From Lysinibacillus contaminans (lineage in GTDB: Bacteria > Bacillota > Bacilli > Bacillales_A > Planococcaceae): DNA of 64,000 nucleotides. Below the pieces are notes generated by a model. That model was given only the letters and a program-made list of their open reading frames with translations, was not told the origin of the DNA and searched no databases. The stretch lies in the NCBI RefSeq assembly GCF_001278945.1, contig NZ_LGRV01000005.1, positions 62,001-126,000 of the forward strand, read 5' to 3'. Below are positions 52,229 to 62,038 of the stretch, piece by piece. The stretch's first letter is position 1; the number at the start of each line of letters is the position of its first letter. Made by a program: the position numbers and the translations under genes.

Positions 52229-52834
52229 ATGCAACACGTTTTTCACAAAGGAACAGACGAAACAAAACCAACACTTTTACTGCTACATGGTACAGGTGGA
52301 AATGAGCATGATTTAATCGGTCTTGCAAAGAAAATAGATGACACAGCAAATATTTTAAGTGTACGTGGGAATGTGTTAGAAAACGGTATGCCACGATTTT
52401 TCCGTCGTTTAGCAGAAGGTGTTTTTGATATGGAAGACTTAATTTTCCGTACGCAGGAGTTAAATGATTTTGTAACGCAGGCAGCCGAGGAACACGGCTT
52501 TGATCGTAAGTGTGTCGTTGCTATTGGTTATTCAAACGGGGCAAATATTGCAGCAAGTTTGTTATTCCATTATGAGGATGCATTAGCTGGTGCGATTTTA
52601 CACCATCCGATGGTTCCTAGACGCGGAATTGAACTACCAACACTTACAAATGTTCCTGTATTTATCTCAGCTGGAACGAATGATCCTATGTGTTCTGCAC
52701 AGGAATCTGAGGACTTAGACGCGCTTCTATCAGCTGCGGGTGCGGATGTGACAACAGCGTGGTTTAACTACGGGCATCAGCTGACAATGCCGGAAGTAGA
52801 AGCGGCAAGAGAATGGTATCAATCTAAATTTTAA
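52229..52834 (+). CDS. Carboxylesterase/phospholipase-like alpha/beta hydrolase (MhqD-like)
   Basis: About 201 residues: the small alpha/beta hydrolase fold with LLLHGTGGNEHDL (oxyanion region), the nucleophile elbow GYSNGANIAASLL, the acid in SAGTNDPMC and the histidine in YGHQLTMPE. It resembles the MhqD/YodD esterases linked to quinone and electrophile stress. ATG 52229 is eight bases after AGAGGTGA; GTG 52223 directly abuts that site. A strong two-way terminator separates it from the MMPL gene. Confidence 0.85.
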   Translation: MQHVFHKGTDETKPTLLLLHGTGGNEHDLIGLAKKIDDTANILSVRGNVLENGMPRFFRRLAEGVFDMEDLIFRTQELNDFVTQAAEEHGFDRKCVVAIGYSNGANIAASLLFHYEDALAGAILHHPMVPRRGIELPTLTNVPVFISAGTNDPMCSAQESEDLDALLSAAGADVTTAWFNYGHQLTMPEVEAAREWYQSKF

Positions 52835-52838
52835 ACAT

Positions 52839-52882
52839 AAAAAAAACCGAGACCGTCACAAATTGACGGTCTCGGTTTTTTT
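52839..52882. terminator. Bidirectional terminator
   Basis: AACCGAGACCGTC (52845-52857) pairs perfectly with GACGGTCTCGGTT (52865-52877), with A and T runs on both sides. It lies between the convergent hydrolase and MMPL genes. Confidence 0.92.
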
Positions 52883-54990
52883 TATTTTTTCTTCGTGAAC
52901 GGTAACCACCAGTTCCAATCTCCAAATAGTTTCATTAAGCTTGGTACGAGCATAAGACGAATAATAGTCGCATCAATGGCAACGGCAATTGCAATGCCGA
53001 CACCAATTTGCTTGACCGGCATCACGTCTGTGAACGCAAAAGCTCCGGTAATGACAATCATAATGAGCGCAGCAGACGTAATAATGCGACTTGTTGATGT
53101 TAAGCCGTCGATTGTGGCACGTGTGTTATCCGCACCTTTTTGATATTCCTCTTGAATACGTGAGATTAAAAATACCTCATAATCCATACTTAAGCCGAAT
53201 ACAAGACAGAACACAATCACAGGGATAATGAGTACGAGTGTCCCAGCTTCGAGCCCGAAATGCCCATATTGGAAAATATACACGAGAATTCCGAAAGCAG
53301 AAGATAAACCAATAATATTCATGATAATCGCTTTGATTGGAATTAATATTGAACGGAAAGCCAGCATTAAGATAAAGAATGTCGACACAATGATAATGGA
53401 CACTGCGATTAAGATTTTGCTGGCAATTTCATCGAAAATTTCTTGGTTGAATTTCGCTTGCCCACCGAGAGCAAAATCAACGCCTAAATCTTTGTTCATC
53501 CATGTTCTGGCAAATTCTTGTGCTTCTGTTGAAGAACCTGATGTATTCAATGTAATTGGAATAAATAACTGCTCATCCTTTGAAAAAGCTGCAAGAATGG
53601 GCTTTAGCTGCTCTGCTACTTGCGGAGTGGCGAGAGAAGCTGTTAAGTCCTCAGGTGATTTAATATCGGCAGCCGAATAAATAGTGGATACTTCGTCTAC
53701 AAGTGGGTCATCTAGTAGCTGTTGTTGGAGGCCATAAATGAGCTTAAGTGCCTCATCATCCTCCCAACCATCTGGACGTTCCGCGAGCAAATATAAGGTC
53801 GATGTTTTACCAAGATCAAATGTTTCATCCAGTTTATCATATGCTGAACGTGCATCGTAATTGGTCGGGAGCGCATCAACCTCTGGAATTGTTAGCTGAA
53901 TATCCTTAAGTGGAATCATGCCAACCCCAAGTAGTAATAATGCCGCAATGACAATCATTACGGGGTGTTTCATCACAAAGCCAGCAAAACCACGCCAACG
54001 ATCGGCGCCACCTGGCTTCACACGCAGTATGCGCCACTTATTTAACCGATCACCAAGCAACATCATTGTAGCTGGGAGTAGGGTTAAACCGGCTAGTACT
54101 GCCAGTAATACGACGATCGTGCCGCCGAGTGCAATGTTGTGGAAAATCTCCACGTTAATGACAATCATTGCACCTAACCCAATCATTACACAAACAGCAG
54201 AAAAAATAATCGAACGACCTGCTGTTTGAATAGCTGTTTGAATAGCCTGTGCAATCGTAGTACGTCCACGCTCTTCACGGTAGCGATTAATGAGCAGAAG
54301 CGCAAAATCAATACTTAGCGCAAGTCCGAGCATGGGTACGATATTCAGTACAAAAATCGATAAATTAAACGTACTACTTAGCAATGTCATAATACCAAAC
54401 GCTGAAACAACGGTGATTACACCAATTAAAATCGGTAATAGCGCTGCCACGACAGTGCCAAAAGCGAGCAGTAACACAACAAGCGCAATAGGAAGCCCAA
54501 TTGCTTCTGCAGATGCTAGATCTTTTTGGCTTGCCGTATTTATATCCTCAGAAATAACTGGACCACCTGTAAGATGGACTCCATCATCCTCGATTAGTGA
54601 ACGTATTTCTGAGACGATTTCAGGGAGATTATCGACGTCATTGCCGAAATGGAGCATTGCATACGCGATTCCATCCTTCTGCAAGTCTGGGTCTTCTAAT
54701 GGTGACTGAATAGACTGAATGGCATCTACTGTCTTTAAAGTTTCTAACGTATTTTGGATTTTCGTAGTTTCCGCAGGATCAAAAACAACGAGAATTGTTT
54801 CAGCAGGCAAATCGAATGTTTCTGATAACTCATTAGTTACGTAAGTATGATCTCCTTCCACGAAAAAACCGTCACCTTGCAGTTTACTTGGAAGTTGTAT
54901 GGCAAAGACAGTCATTGCGATAAAAACAATGACCCAAATAGCGACAATTGCTTTCGCATGTGCTGTGACAAATGCTGAGAAAGCTTTCAT
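52882..54990 (-). CDS. MMPL/RND-family membrane transporter (YdfJ-like)
   Basis: About 702 residues with twelve helices in two repeats, each with an extracytoplasmic loop domain after its first helix (about 40-180 and 370-530). The RND/MMPL signatures are present: GLALSIDFALLLINRYREE in repeat 1 and FGLSMDYEVFLISRIQEEY in repeat 2, which carry the proton-relay acidic residues. Relatives export lipids, fatty acids or drugs. ATG 54990 is nine bases after AAAGGAGTG; GTG 55002 is inside it. A palindrome just upstream (55008-55032) is a likely repressor site. Confidence 0.87.
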   Translation of the reverse strand: MKAFSAFVTAHAKAIVAIWVIVFIAMTVFAIQLPSKLQGDGFFVEGDHTYVTNELSETFDLPAETILVVFDPAETTKIQNTLETLKTVDAIQSIQSPLEDPDLQKDGIAYAMLHFGNDVDNLPEIVSEIRSLIEDDGVHLTGGPVISEDINTASQKDLASAEAIGLPIALVVLLLAFGTVVAALLPILIGVITVVSAFGIMTLLSSTFNLSIFVLNIVPMLGLALSIDFALLLINRYREERGRTTIAQAIQTAIQTAGRSIIFSAVCVMIGLGAMIVINVEIFHNIALGGTIVVLLAVLAGLTLLPATMMLLGDRLNKWRILRVKPGGADRWRGFAGFVMKHPVMIVIAALLLLGVGMIPLKDIQLTIPEVDALPTNYDARSAYDKLDETFDLGKTSTLYLLAERPDGWEDDEALKLIYGLQQQLLDDPLVDEVSTIYSAADIKSPEDLTASLATPQVAEQLKPILAAFSKDEQLFIPITLNTSGSSTEAQEFARTWMNKDLGVDFALGGQAKFNQEIFDEIASKILIAVSIIIVSTFFILMLAFRSILIPIKAIIMNIIGLSSAFGILVYIFQYGHFGLEAGTLVLIIPVIVFCLVFGLSMDYEVFLISRIQEEYQKGADNTRATIDGLTSTSRIITSAALIMIVITGAFAFTDVMPVKQIGVGIAIAVAIDATIIRLMLVPSLMKLFGDWNWWLPFTKKK

Positions 54991-55007
54991 ATGTAAATGC
55001 ACTCCTT

Positions 55008-55032
55008 TTAAACTAAGTCTTTCTTAGTGTAA
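55008..55032. promoter_or_regulatory. Palindromic operator upstream of the MMPL gene
   Basis: TTA-x-ACTAAG-TCTTT-CTTAGT-x-TAA is a 25-base inverted repeat with one mismatched pair. It lies two bases upstream of the ribosome site of the MMPL gene. This is TetR/MarR-like in form; no such regulator gene is next to it. Confidence 0.6.
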
Positions 55033-55064
55033 AGGATGTGGTTCATTTTGTCGTGTGACAATGT

Positions 55065-55098
55065 AAAGACTCCTGCTCATAGATGAGCAGGAGTCTTT
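55065..55098 (-). terminator. Terminator of pit
   Basis: A 16-base perfect stem pairs 55065-55080 with 55083-55098 (AAAGACTCCTGCTCAT and its complement), four bases after the pit stop on the minus strand, with A/T runs. Confidence 0.88.
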
Positions 55099-55101
55099 AT
55101 A

Positions 55102-56118
55102 TTAGAAGAATAGCGATAGTACGAAATAAATGATAGAAGCCATTACAGCAGAGATTGGCATTGTAATGATCCATGTTGTCACGATTTTACGTGCCATGCC
55201 CCAGTTAACTCCACGTACACGTTGTGCTGAACCTACACCCATGATAGATGAAGAAATAACATGCGTTGTTGATACTGGTAAGTGAATTAATGTTGCACTG
55301 AAAATAACAGAAGCAGAAGCTAAATCAGCTGCAACTCCGTTTACAGGACGGATTTTCATAATCTTACCGCCGACGGTTTTGATGATTTTATAGCCCCCGA
55401 TAGACGTACCAAGACCCATCGCTGCTGCGGCAGATGCTCGTACCCAGAATGGAATATCATCCCCTGTGTGTAACCCTGCAGCAATTAATGCCATTGTCAT
55501 AATACCCATCGCTTTTTGTGCATCGTTCGTACCGTGCGTAAATGATTGGATAGCAGCCGTTAAAATTTGTACCTTACGGAAGCCTTTGTTCGTACGGTAA
55601 AGGTTTAAATCTTTGAACCAAATTTTAAACAGTGACATCATGAGAAAACCCGCACAAATTGCAAGTATTGGTGAAATTATTAAGGCCAAAATAATTTTTG
55701 TGAAGCCATCGTAGTTTAAAACGGCAAAGCCTGATGAAGCAATTGCTGCTCCGGCAATAGAACCGATTAAAGTATGAGAAGAACTCGATGGGATACCGAA
55801 ATACCAAGTTAACAGATTCCATATGATTGCTGAGATTAACGCAGCTAAAATCACGACAGAACCAGTTGTATCTCCTTCAAAGGTATTTAATGAAAATGGA
55901 TCTACAATGTCTTTTGTTAATGCTTTTGCTACACCTACAAATGTAATAGCTCCGACGAAGTTCATCGTAGCTGCCATTAAAATAGCAACACGTGGAGGCA
56001 ATGCTCTAGTTGAAACCGACGTTGCGATAGCATTTGCAGTATCATGGAATCCATTGATAAAGTCAAATGTTAGGGCAAAGATGACTACCAATACGGTTAG
56101 GATAATAATTGTGTTCAT
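55102..56118 (-). CDS. pit: PiT-family low-affinity phosphate transporter
   Basis: 338 residues with about ten helices and the two inverted PiT signatures: FDFINGFHDTANAIATSVSTRAL near the start and QSFTHGTNDAQKAMGIM in the second half. It carries metal-phosphate by proton or sodium symport. The ATG at 56118 has AGGAGATG upstream. The YkaA-like gene lies 20 bases upstream in the same direction, as in B. subtilis, so the two form an operon. Confidence 0.93.
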   Translation of the reverse strand: MNTIIILTVLVVIFALTFDFINGFHDTANAIATSVSTRALPPRVAILMAATMNFVGAITFVGVAKALTKDIVDPFSLNTFEGDTTGSVVILAALISAIIWNLLTWYFGIPSSSSHTLIGSIAGAAIASSGFAVLNYDGFTKIILALIISPILAICAGFLMMSLFKIWFKDLNLYRTNKGFRKVQILTAAIQSFTHGTNDAQKAMGIMTMALIAAGLHTGDDIPFWVRASAAAAMGLGTSIGGYKIIKTVGGKIMKIRPVNGVAADLASASVIFSATLIHLPVSTTHVISSSIMGVGSAQRVRGVNWGMARKIVTTWIITMPISAVMASIIYFVLSLFF

Positions 56119-56138
56119 TGTAAATGTACATCTCCTAA

Positions 56139-56759
56139 TTAAGCGTTACGCATGATAATTGTTTCCATTGTGTTTGCAACGTTTTGACAATAATCAGCAA
56201 TATCTTCTAGTTGTTCATAAATATCTTTGAACTTAATAATTCGGATTGGATCTTTTTCGTTTAGGAATAGTTGCTTGATAGACGTACGTTGCACCTCGTC
56301 ACATTCGCGTTCATAGTCTTTAATTAAAATTGCGTGTGGACGCATTCCAATGAGGTTCTTTTTCTTTAACTCTTCTGTTGCCTTTACAATTTCATCTGCA
56401 CTTTTTGAAATATAGCCTAAGAAAATACGCATTGACTCATCAACTTCTGTTAATGAAAACATTTCGAAGTGGGCGATACAATGTTCAGTACCATCTAAGA
56501 CATCATCCATACGAATCGCTAGTTCTAAAATATCCTCGCGTTCGATAGGTGTCATAAACGATTTGTTTAGCATCACGATTAGTTCATGAATCAGTTTGTC
56601 ACCTGCTGTTTCGTAGTTTTTCATCGTAATACTAATCTCTTTCAAGTCAGCGACACTTTGGATACGAAAATCATTTGCATAATGTACGGCCTCTCTCATA
56701 TTTTCAGCAATTTTATGCAGTGCTACGAAGAAAGGGTCTTGTTTTTTTGAGCTAAGCAT
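56139..56759 (-). CDS. ykaA: DUF47/PhoU-like phosphate transport accessory protein (YkaA)
   Basis: 206 residues, all helical, of the DUF47 family related to PhoU. Acidic metal-binding motifs are visible: NYETAGDKLIHEL (ExxxD) and LAIRMDDVLDGTEH, and DYERECDEVQR and YEQLEDIADYCQNVANTME in the second half. It pairs with Pit and probably regulates its activity. The ATG at 56759 has AGGAGGATTCG upstream. The 362-base gap on its upstream side (56760-57121) is AT-rich and shared with the ABC exporter. Confidence 0.9.
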   Translation of the reverse strand: MLSSKKQDPFFVALHKIAENMREAVHYANDFRIQSVADLKEISITMKNYETAGDKLIHELIVMLNKSFMTPIEREDILELAIRMDDVLDGTEHCIAHFEMFSLTEVDESMRIFLGYISKSADEIVKATEELKKKNLIGMRPHAILIKDYERECDEVQRTSIKQLFLNEKDPIRIIKFKDIYEQLEDIADYCQNVANTMETIIMRNA

Positions 56760-57121
56760 GCGAATCGAATCCTCCTGGATATATATGAATTAAATTAATT
56801 TATCTTTAAACTTTATTATCATAACAAACTCTTAAGGATTTCTATATAAATTTTATCTGCCGAACATAAATCTTTACATTCCTGTAACATAAAATCACTT
56901 GAAATTGTAAATTTTGTTGGTTATTTCATGAAAATAAATACTGAAGAGTACCTAATTGCTAATGTCATTGGGTAAAGAAGAGAGAAGATTTAGGAAATGT
57001 TCCCCAGATAAATGTGTCTCTTTCATGATTTCTTAAGAATATCTTCACTTTTATCCTCCAATATTATTAAGAATTTTTTTCTACAATGGGGTAAGTAATA
57101 GAAAGGGGCGTCAATAAACTA

Positions 57122-57808
57122 ATGATTCAAGTCGATAATTTACAACATACATTTTTAATAGGTAAAAAAGGTAAGGAAAAACGTGTGCCTGTATTAAAGG
57201 GAGTTAATTTTGAGGTGAAACGAGGAGAAATTGTCGCGATTGTCGGCAAAAGTGGCTCAGGGAAGTCAACGCTACTCCAAATTTTGGCCGGTTTTATGAA
57301 GCCAGAACAAGGTTCCATCAAAATAAATAAACAAGAAACAGCTAAACTTAATGAAACGGAAAGTGCTGCATTTCGTCTGCGACAATTCGGTTTCATCTTT
57401 CAGAATTTCCAACTCATGCCGGGCTTAACTGCTTTTGAAAACATCGAATTACCGCTAAAACTACAAGGTATTAGTAAAGCTATACGTAAAGAAAAAGTGA
57501 AAAAACTAATGGATAAAGTAGGTTTAACAGCTGTAGCAGATCATTATCCAAACGAATTATCCGGAGGACAGCAACAACGAGTGAGTATTGCGAGAGCGTT
57601 AATCACAAATCCACCTATTTTGCTAGCTGATGAGCCGACAGGAAGTCTCGATTCTGAAACAGAGCAAGATATTTTAATGCTAATTCAAAGTTTAAATCGT
57701 GAGCTTGGCTTAACATTTGTCATTATTACACACGACGATGAGGTTGCAACTATTGCACACCGACGTTTCCGTATGTATGACGGTGATCTAGTAAAGGAGG
57801 AAGCTTAA
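57122..57808 (+). CDS. MacB/LolD-type ABC transporter ATP-binding protein
   Basis: 228 residues. Walker A is GKSGSGKST (about 43-51), the Q-loop is FIFQNFQLMPGLTAFENIELPL, the signature LSGGQQQRVSIARAL and Walker B ILLADEPTGSLD, with the switch histidine in VIITHDDEV. It powers the permease that starts one base after its stop. In the 362-base upstream gap, TTAAGAAT occurs at 57033 and 57067 before a TACAAT -10 with a poor -35, suggesting an activator. The ATG has AAAGGGGCG upstream. Confidence 0.9.
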   Translation: MIQVDNLQHTFLIGKKGKEKRVPVLKGVNFEVKRGEIVAIVGKSGSGKSTLLQILAGFMKPEQGSIKINKQETAKLNETESAAFRLRQFGFIFQNFQLMPGLTAFENIELPLKLQGISKAIRKEKVKKLMDKVGLTAVADHYPNELSGGQQQRVSIARALITNPPILLADEPTGSLDSETEQDILMLIQSLNRELGLTFVIITHDDEVATIAHRRFRMYDGDLVKEEA

Positions 57809-57809
57809 G

Positions 57810-59132
57810 ATGTTATTTAAAGATCAACTAGATTTTGTTGCACAGCATATTAAGAAAAATAAGATGCGTGTATTTATGACAGTACTCGCAGCGACAATGG
57901 GTTGCGCATTTTTGATTGTTCTTGCCTCAGTAGGATTTGGCTTACAAGATTCGATTCGCAACGATATACTTTCAAATGAAACAGTAACAAAAATTCAAGT
58001 ATTTGGTGAATCAACGTTTACTGATGAGCAAGTAGATGAAATTAAAAAGATGGAGCATGTGGAAACCGTACTTGAAACGATTTCTGTGAATGCAGCTGCA
58101 CAATCTTATTTTGAAGACAGAGAGACATCTTCGGAATTATTTGTAACGAATATGCAAGATTTTGAACAAGTTACGGGTAAGTTATTTGAAGGAAAGTATC
58201 CGACACAACCTACTGAAATAATCGTTGGCTATCACTTTGCACAAACATTGCTAAATGAAGCTGACCGTAATGCCATTGAAGAGAAAAATAAAAAGGCTGA
58301 GGCAGAAGGTACGTATTATGATGGGAATGAGGAAGGGTATAAGAAATCCTTAGTTGGTAAAGAGATTGAATTATCTTTAATGCCGTACACATCAAATGAA
58401 ACAGAGTCCAAAAAAATGACGTATACAATTGTTGGTGTGACAAAGGAACCGTCGTATGATTGGATGATCGATAACAAGGTTTATATGAGTGTTGAGCAGA
58501 AGGATGCATTAGCATCGAACTTTGCAGCGATAAATGATGAAAGTATGGAAGACCAGCTTTTTTATTCGGAGTTTAACATTTTTGCAGACAGTATGGAAAA
58601 TGTAAAACCAATTTTAGAGAAGTTGAAGGATAAAGGGTATAGTGTTTATTCGGTCACAGAGCAATTAGAGCAAATGGATGTATTTTTCTTAGTCTTGAAA
58701 ATTGGTTTAATTTTTGTTGGTACAATTGCAGTTTTAATTGCATCGATTGGTATTTTTAACACGATGACCATGGCTGTTACAGAGCGCACACGTGAAATTG
58801 GAGTATTAAAAGCAATAGGTGCTAGCCCTAAGCTGATTCAGCGCTTATTTTTAATGGAAAGTACGTTTATTGGTATTTTAGGAACTGTTATTGCTGTAGC
58901 TATTTCGTATGCGATTAGTTTTACGGCGAATGCATTACTACCAGTTGTTTTAAAAGCAGCAACAGGAGAAGATGCTTTTGTTGCTACGGACATTACATTC
59001 TCGTTTATTCCGTGGCAACTAGTTGTCATTGCATCAGCGATTAGTATTGGTGTAGCAATGATTTCAGGTTATCGACCAGCGCGTAAAGCTACGAAAATAG
59101 ATGTTATTCAAGCGTTAAGACAAGAATTGTAA
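57810..59132 (+). CDS. MacB-like ABC transporter permease
   Basis: 440 residues: helix 1 (about 20-45), a large extracytoplasmic MacB periplasmic-core domain (about 45-285) and three C-terminal FtsX helices with TMAVTERTREIGVLKAIGASPKLI and GYRPARKATKIDVIQALR, the hallmarks of type VII ABC systems. Such pairs export peptides or drive extracytoplasmic changes and do not import nutrients. The ATG has AAAGGAGGAAGC upstream. A terminator at 59163-59197 follows. Confidence 0.88.
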   Translation: MLFKDQLDFVAQHIKKNKMRVFMTVLAATMGCAFLIVLASVGFGLQDSIRNDILSNETVTKIQVFGESTFTDEQVDEIKKMEHVETVLETISVNAAAQSYFEDRETSSELFVTNMQDFEQVTGKLFEGKYPTQPTEIIVGYHFAQTLLNEADRNAIEEKNKKAEAEGTYYDGNEEGYKKSLVGKEIELSLMPYTSNETESKKMTYTIVGVTKEPSYDWMIDNKVYMSVEQKDALASNFAAINDESMEDQLFYSEFNIFADSMENVKPILEKLKDKGYSVYSVTEQLEQMDVFFLVLKIGLIFVGTIAVLIASIGIFNTMTMAVTERTREIGVLKAIGASPKLIQRLFLMESTFIGILGTVIAVAISYAISFTANALLPVVLKAATGEDAFVATDITFSFIPWQLVVIASAISIGVAMISGYRPARKATKIDVIQALRQEL

Positions 59133-59162
59133 CGTTGTTCAATCAACGTTCAACTATAGAAC

Positions 59163-59197
59163 GAAAAAGCCGAGGCTCATAGGATGCCTCGGCTTTT
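59163..59197. terminator. Bidirectional terminator
   Basis: AAAAGCCGAGGC pairs with GCCTCGGCTTTT around TCATAGGAT, with A and T runs on the two sides. It lies between the convergent ABC permease and methyltransferase genes. Confidence 0.9.
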
Positions 59198-59203
59198 CAT
59201 ATT

Positions 59204-60364
59204 TTATAGATAAGCCTTCAATTCATTTGCTAAAAAAGGTTTTGCATTCAATAGCGTTATGAAAGCATCGTATTTGGCACGTTGTTCAATACTCGGCTTT
59301 TTACCTGTATGATATGCACGAATTAAAATGTTCTTTGGTGTATTTTCCATGTCGATAAATTCAAGTAGCTGAGCTTCATAACCGACGAGTGATAATATTT
59401 CTGCACGAATGGAATCTGTTGCAAGGGCCGCAAAGCGTTCACGTACGAGGCCGTGCTGAAGCATGATATCCAACGACGGCGTATTAAGTTGACGATTGAG
59501 TTCATGCTGACAGCAAGGAACACTTAAAATAACACGAGCGCCCCATTTTACTGCACGTGCTAACGCCATGTCGGTTGCTACGTCACATGCATGTAAAGTG
59601 ACGACCATATCCACGGCAGATTCATCGTTGTAATCATTAATATCGCCAACTAAAAACTCAAGCTGATCATAGCCTAAATCCTCTGCGATACGAGAACAAT
59701 CTTCAATTACTTCCTTTTTTAAATCTAAACCCGTAACACGAATATCTAAGCCCTTTTCTACTTTTAAATAATGATATAGGGCAAATGTTAAATACGATTT
59801 ACCTGAACCAAAGTCTAAAATACGCACTTGGCGGTCTTTTGGTAAATAGGCAAGTGCATCGTCAATAAATTCGATGAAGCGGTTAATTTGCTTAAACTTA
59901 TCATATTTTTGTTTTTTTACTTTACCATCCTCAGTTTGTACCCCGAGGCGAATTAAAAATGGATAAGGTGTCGCATCATCGAGTAAATAGTTTTTCTTTC
60001 TATTATGCGATAAGTTAATTTGTTTTGGAGCTGCCGTTTTGTCAGATTTCCATAATACTTTATTTTTCTTTGATAATTGAACTTGTACTTTTTCTTCTAC
60101 AAAGTCGATATGTACTTGACGGAAGTCTTCAAAAAAAACTTCGAGCTTCTCTGGGAACTCCATTAATAGCACATTCTCATGTTTTAGTATGCGTTCATAT
60201 TGGTATTCAATTTGGATATGGTAAGCGTCTTTTAGCATAAGTGGTTTTAATTTAATGCGTTTTACTTCATTCGATTTCATACGGGGCTGGCTAATTGTAG
60301 CAGCAACAAGTTGTTTGTTTAAAATCTGCTCTTGTAAACGAGCTTTCATTTCTTCAAATGTCAT
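59204..60364 (-). CDS. SAM-dependent methyltransferase of unknown substrate
   Basis: About 386 residues. The N-terminal 150 residues are basic and unrecognised. The C-terminal half is a class I methyltransferase with DRQVRILDFGSGKSYLTFALYHYL as motif I, then VTGLDLKKEVIEDC and MVVTLHACDVATDMALA. It resembles the GSTCD/Methyltransf_32-like group, in which RNA or protein could be the substrate. ATG 60364 has AAGAAGGCG upstream; an earlier in-frame ATG at 60412 has no such site. It is divergent from putP. Confidence 0.78.
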   Translation of the reverse strand: MTFEEMKARLQEQILNKQLVAATISQPRMKSNEVKRIKLKPLMLKDAYHIQIEYQYERILKHENVLLMEFPEKLEVFFEDFRQVHIDFVEEKVQVQLSKKNKVLWKSDKTAAPKQINLSHNRKKNYLLDDATPYPFLIRLGVQTEDGKVKKQKYDKFKQINRFIEFIDDALAYLPKDRQVRILDFGSGKSYLTFALYHYLKVEKGLDIRVTGLDLKKEVIEDCSRIAEDLGYDQLEFLVGDINDYNDESAVDMVVTLHACDVATDMALARAVKWGARVILSVPCCQHELNRQLNTPSLDIMLQHGLVRERFAALATDSIRAEILSLVGYEAQLLEFIDMENTPKNILIRAYHTGKKPSIEQRAKYDAFITLLNAKPFLANELKAYL

Positions 60365-60550
60365 AGGTTTCGCCTTCTTTATTGAGTTATAGATGGCATT
60401 AGTGTAACACAATTCTTTCTATGGTCTACTTTTTTAGATTTCCATGTGAATTTGTGAAAATTCTTGGTAAAATGAATCGTTATTTACGGTATGATTGATG
60501 TAATGAGATCTTTAAGAGATTATTATTAAAAAGAATAGGGGGAAGATCAT

Positions 60551-62035
60551 ATGTCGGAAAACATGTTTCAATTATTGGCGATTATTATTTATATGGTCGT
60601 AATGCTTGGAATAGGTTGGTACTCATTTGTAAAAACTTCAAATTTAACAGACTACATGCTTGGAGGACGTTCATTGGGTCCGGCGGTAACGGCTCTTAGT
60701 GCAGGAGCCGCAGATATGTCTGGATGGCTGTTAATGGGTTTGCCGGGAGCAATTTATGCTTCGGGACTTGTTGAAATGTGGATTGCGATTGGGTTAACAG
60801 TGGGAGCATATTTGAACTGGTTATTTGTGGCGCCGAGATTACGGGTTTACACGCAAGTTTCAAATGATTCTATTACAATCCCAAGTTATTTAGATAATCG
60901 TTTGCGTGACAATACGAAGTTAATAAGAATTGCTTCTGGCATCATTATTTTAGTTTTCTTCACGTTTTACGTATCTTCAGGTATGGTAGCAGGTGGAAAG
61001 TTTTTTGATAGCTCATTCGGCTATGACTATCATACAGGGTTGCTAATCGTATCAGGTGTTGTCGTAGCTTATACGTTATTTGGAGGTTTTTTAGCAGTAA
61101 GTTATACTGACTTTATCCAAGGTTTAATTATGTTTTTGGCGCTTGTGACAGTACCAATAGTCGGTCTGTTTTTAACAGGTGGCATTGGCGATACAGTTGC
61201 ATCCATCAAGGCTGTAAATCCTGAGCATTTTAGCTTGTTACCAGCTTCAGCAACTGCAGCTGCAGTTATTTCGTCTGTTGCATGGGGGTTAGGTTATTTC
61301 GGACAGCCACATATTATCGTGCGTTTTATGGCGATTAGCTCTGTCAAAGAAACGAAGCAAGCACGTCGTATCGGTATTGGTTGGATGATATTAAGTCTTG
61401 TTGGTGCTATGGGGACAGCGTTAGTCGGTGTGGCATATTACCAACAAAATGGCGGTGAAATAAAGGACGCAGAAACAGTTTTCATTGTGTTAGGTCAAAT
61501 TTTATTCCATCCATTTATAGCGGGCATTATGTTAGCGGCTATTTTAGCTGCAATTATGAGTACGATTGCTTCACAGTTAATCGTAACATCCTCAGCACTG
61601 GTAGAAGATATTTACAAGGCGCTATTCAATAAAACAGCCGATGATAAGCACTATGTTTTTGTTGGTCGTATGGCGGTATTACTGGTGTCAATTATTGCAG
61701 GGATTTTAGCTTGGAATCCAGGAAGCTCTATTTTAAGCTTAGTAGGATTTGCATGGGCAGGATTCGGTGCAGCATTTGGACCAATTATTTTATTATCATT
61801 ATATTGGAAGAAACTAACTAATTACGGAGCCCTTCTAGGAATGGTGACAGGAGCGGCAACTGCGTTTGTTTGGGGAAAAGTTCCAACACTCGCAGATACG
61901 TTATATGAAATTGTGCCAGGCTTCTTAGTGTGTTTAATCGTCGCTATCTTTGTAAGTATGATGACATACAAGCAAAATGACGAAATCGAAGAGGAATTTA
62001 ATCGTACATTAGCATTATTAGAAAAAGAAAAATAA
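60551..62035 (+). CDS. putP: Sodium/proline symporter
   Basis: 494 residues, thirteen helices, SSSF family. The N-terminus YMLGGRSLGPAVTALSAGAADMSGWLLMGLPG holds the Na+ and proline-binding determinants of PutP. Later blocks SDFIQG-like (SYTDFIQGLIMF) and GYFGQPHIIVRFMA are typical. It imports proline for catabolism or osmoprotection. The ATG has TAGGGGGAAG upstream. It lies 59 kb from the proline dehydrogenase gene, so the two are not one operon here. A terminator follows. Confidence 0.92.
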   Translation: MSENMFQLLAIIIYMVVMLGIGWYSFVKTSNLTDYMLGGRSLGPAVTALSAGAADMSGWLLMGLPGAIYASGLVEMWIAIGLTVGAYLNWLFVAPRLRVYTQVSNDSITIPSYLDNRLRDNTKLIRIASGIIILVFFTFYVSSGMVAGGKFFDSSFGYDYHTGLLIVSGVVVAYTLFGGFLAVSYTDFIQGLIMFLALVTVPIVGLFLTGGIGDTVASIKAVNPEHFSLLPASATAAAVISSVAWGLGYFGQPHIIVRFMAISSVKETKQARRIGIGWMILSLVGAMGTALVGVAYYQQNGGEIKDAETVFIVLGQILFHPFIAGIMLAAILAAIMSTIASQLIVTSSALVEDIYKALFNKTADDKHYVFVGRMAVLLVSIIAGILAWNPGSSILSLVGFAWAGFGAAFGPIILLSLYWKKLTNYGALLGMVTGAATAFVWGKVPTLADTLYEIVPGFLVCLIVAIFVSMMTYKQNDEIEEEFNRTLALLEKEK

Positions 62036-62038
62036 CAT

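Noticed and set aside
52895-54709. Several long plus-strand frames opposite the MMPL gene
   Set aside because: They are antisense shadows of a gene with strong membrane and RND signatures; none has a ribosome site or family pattern.
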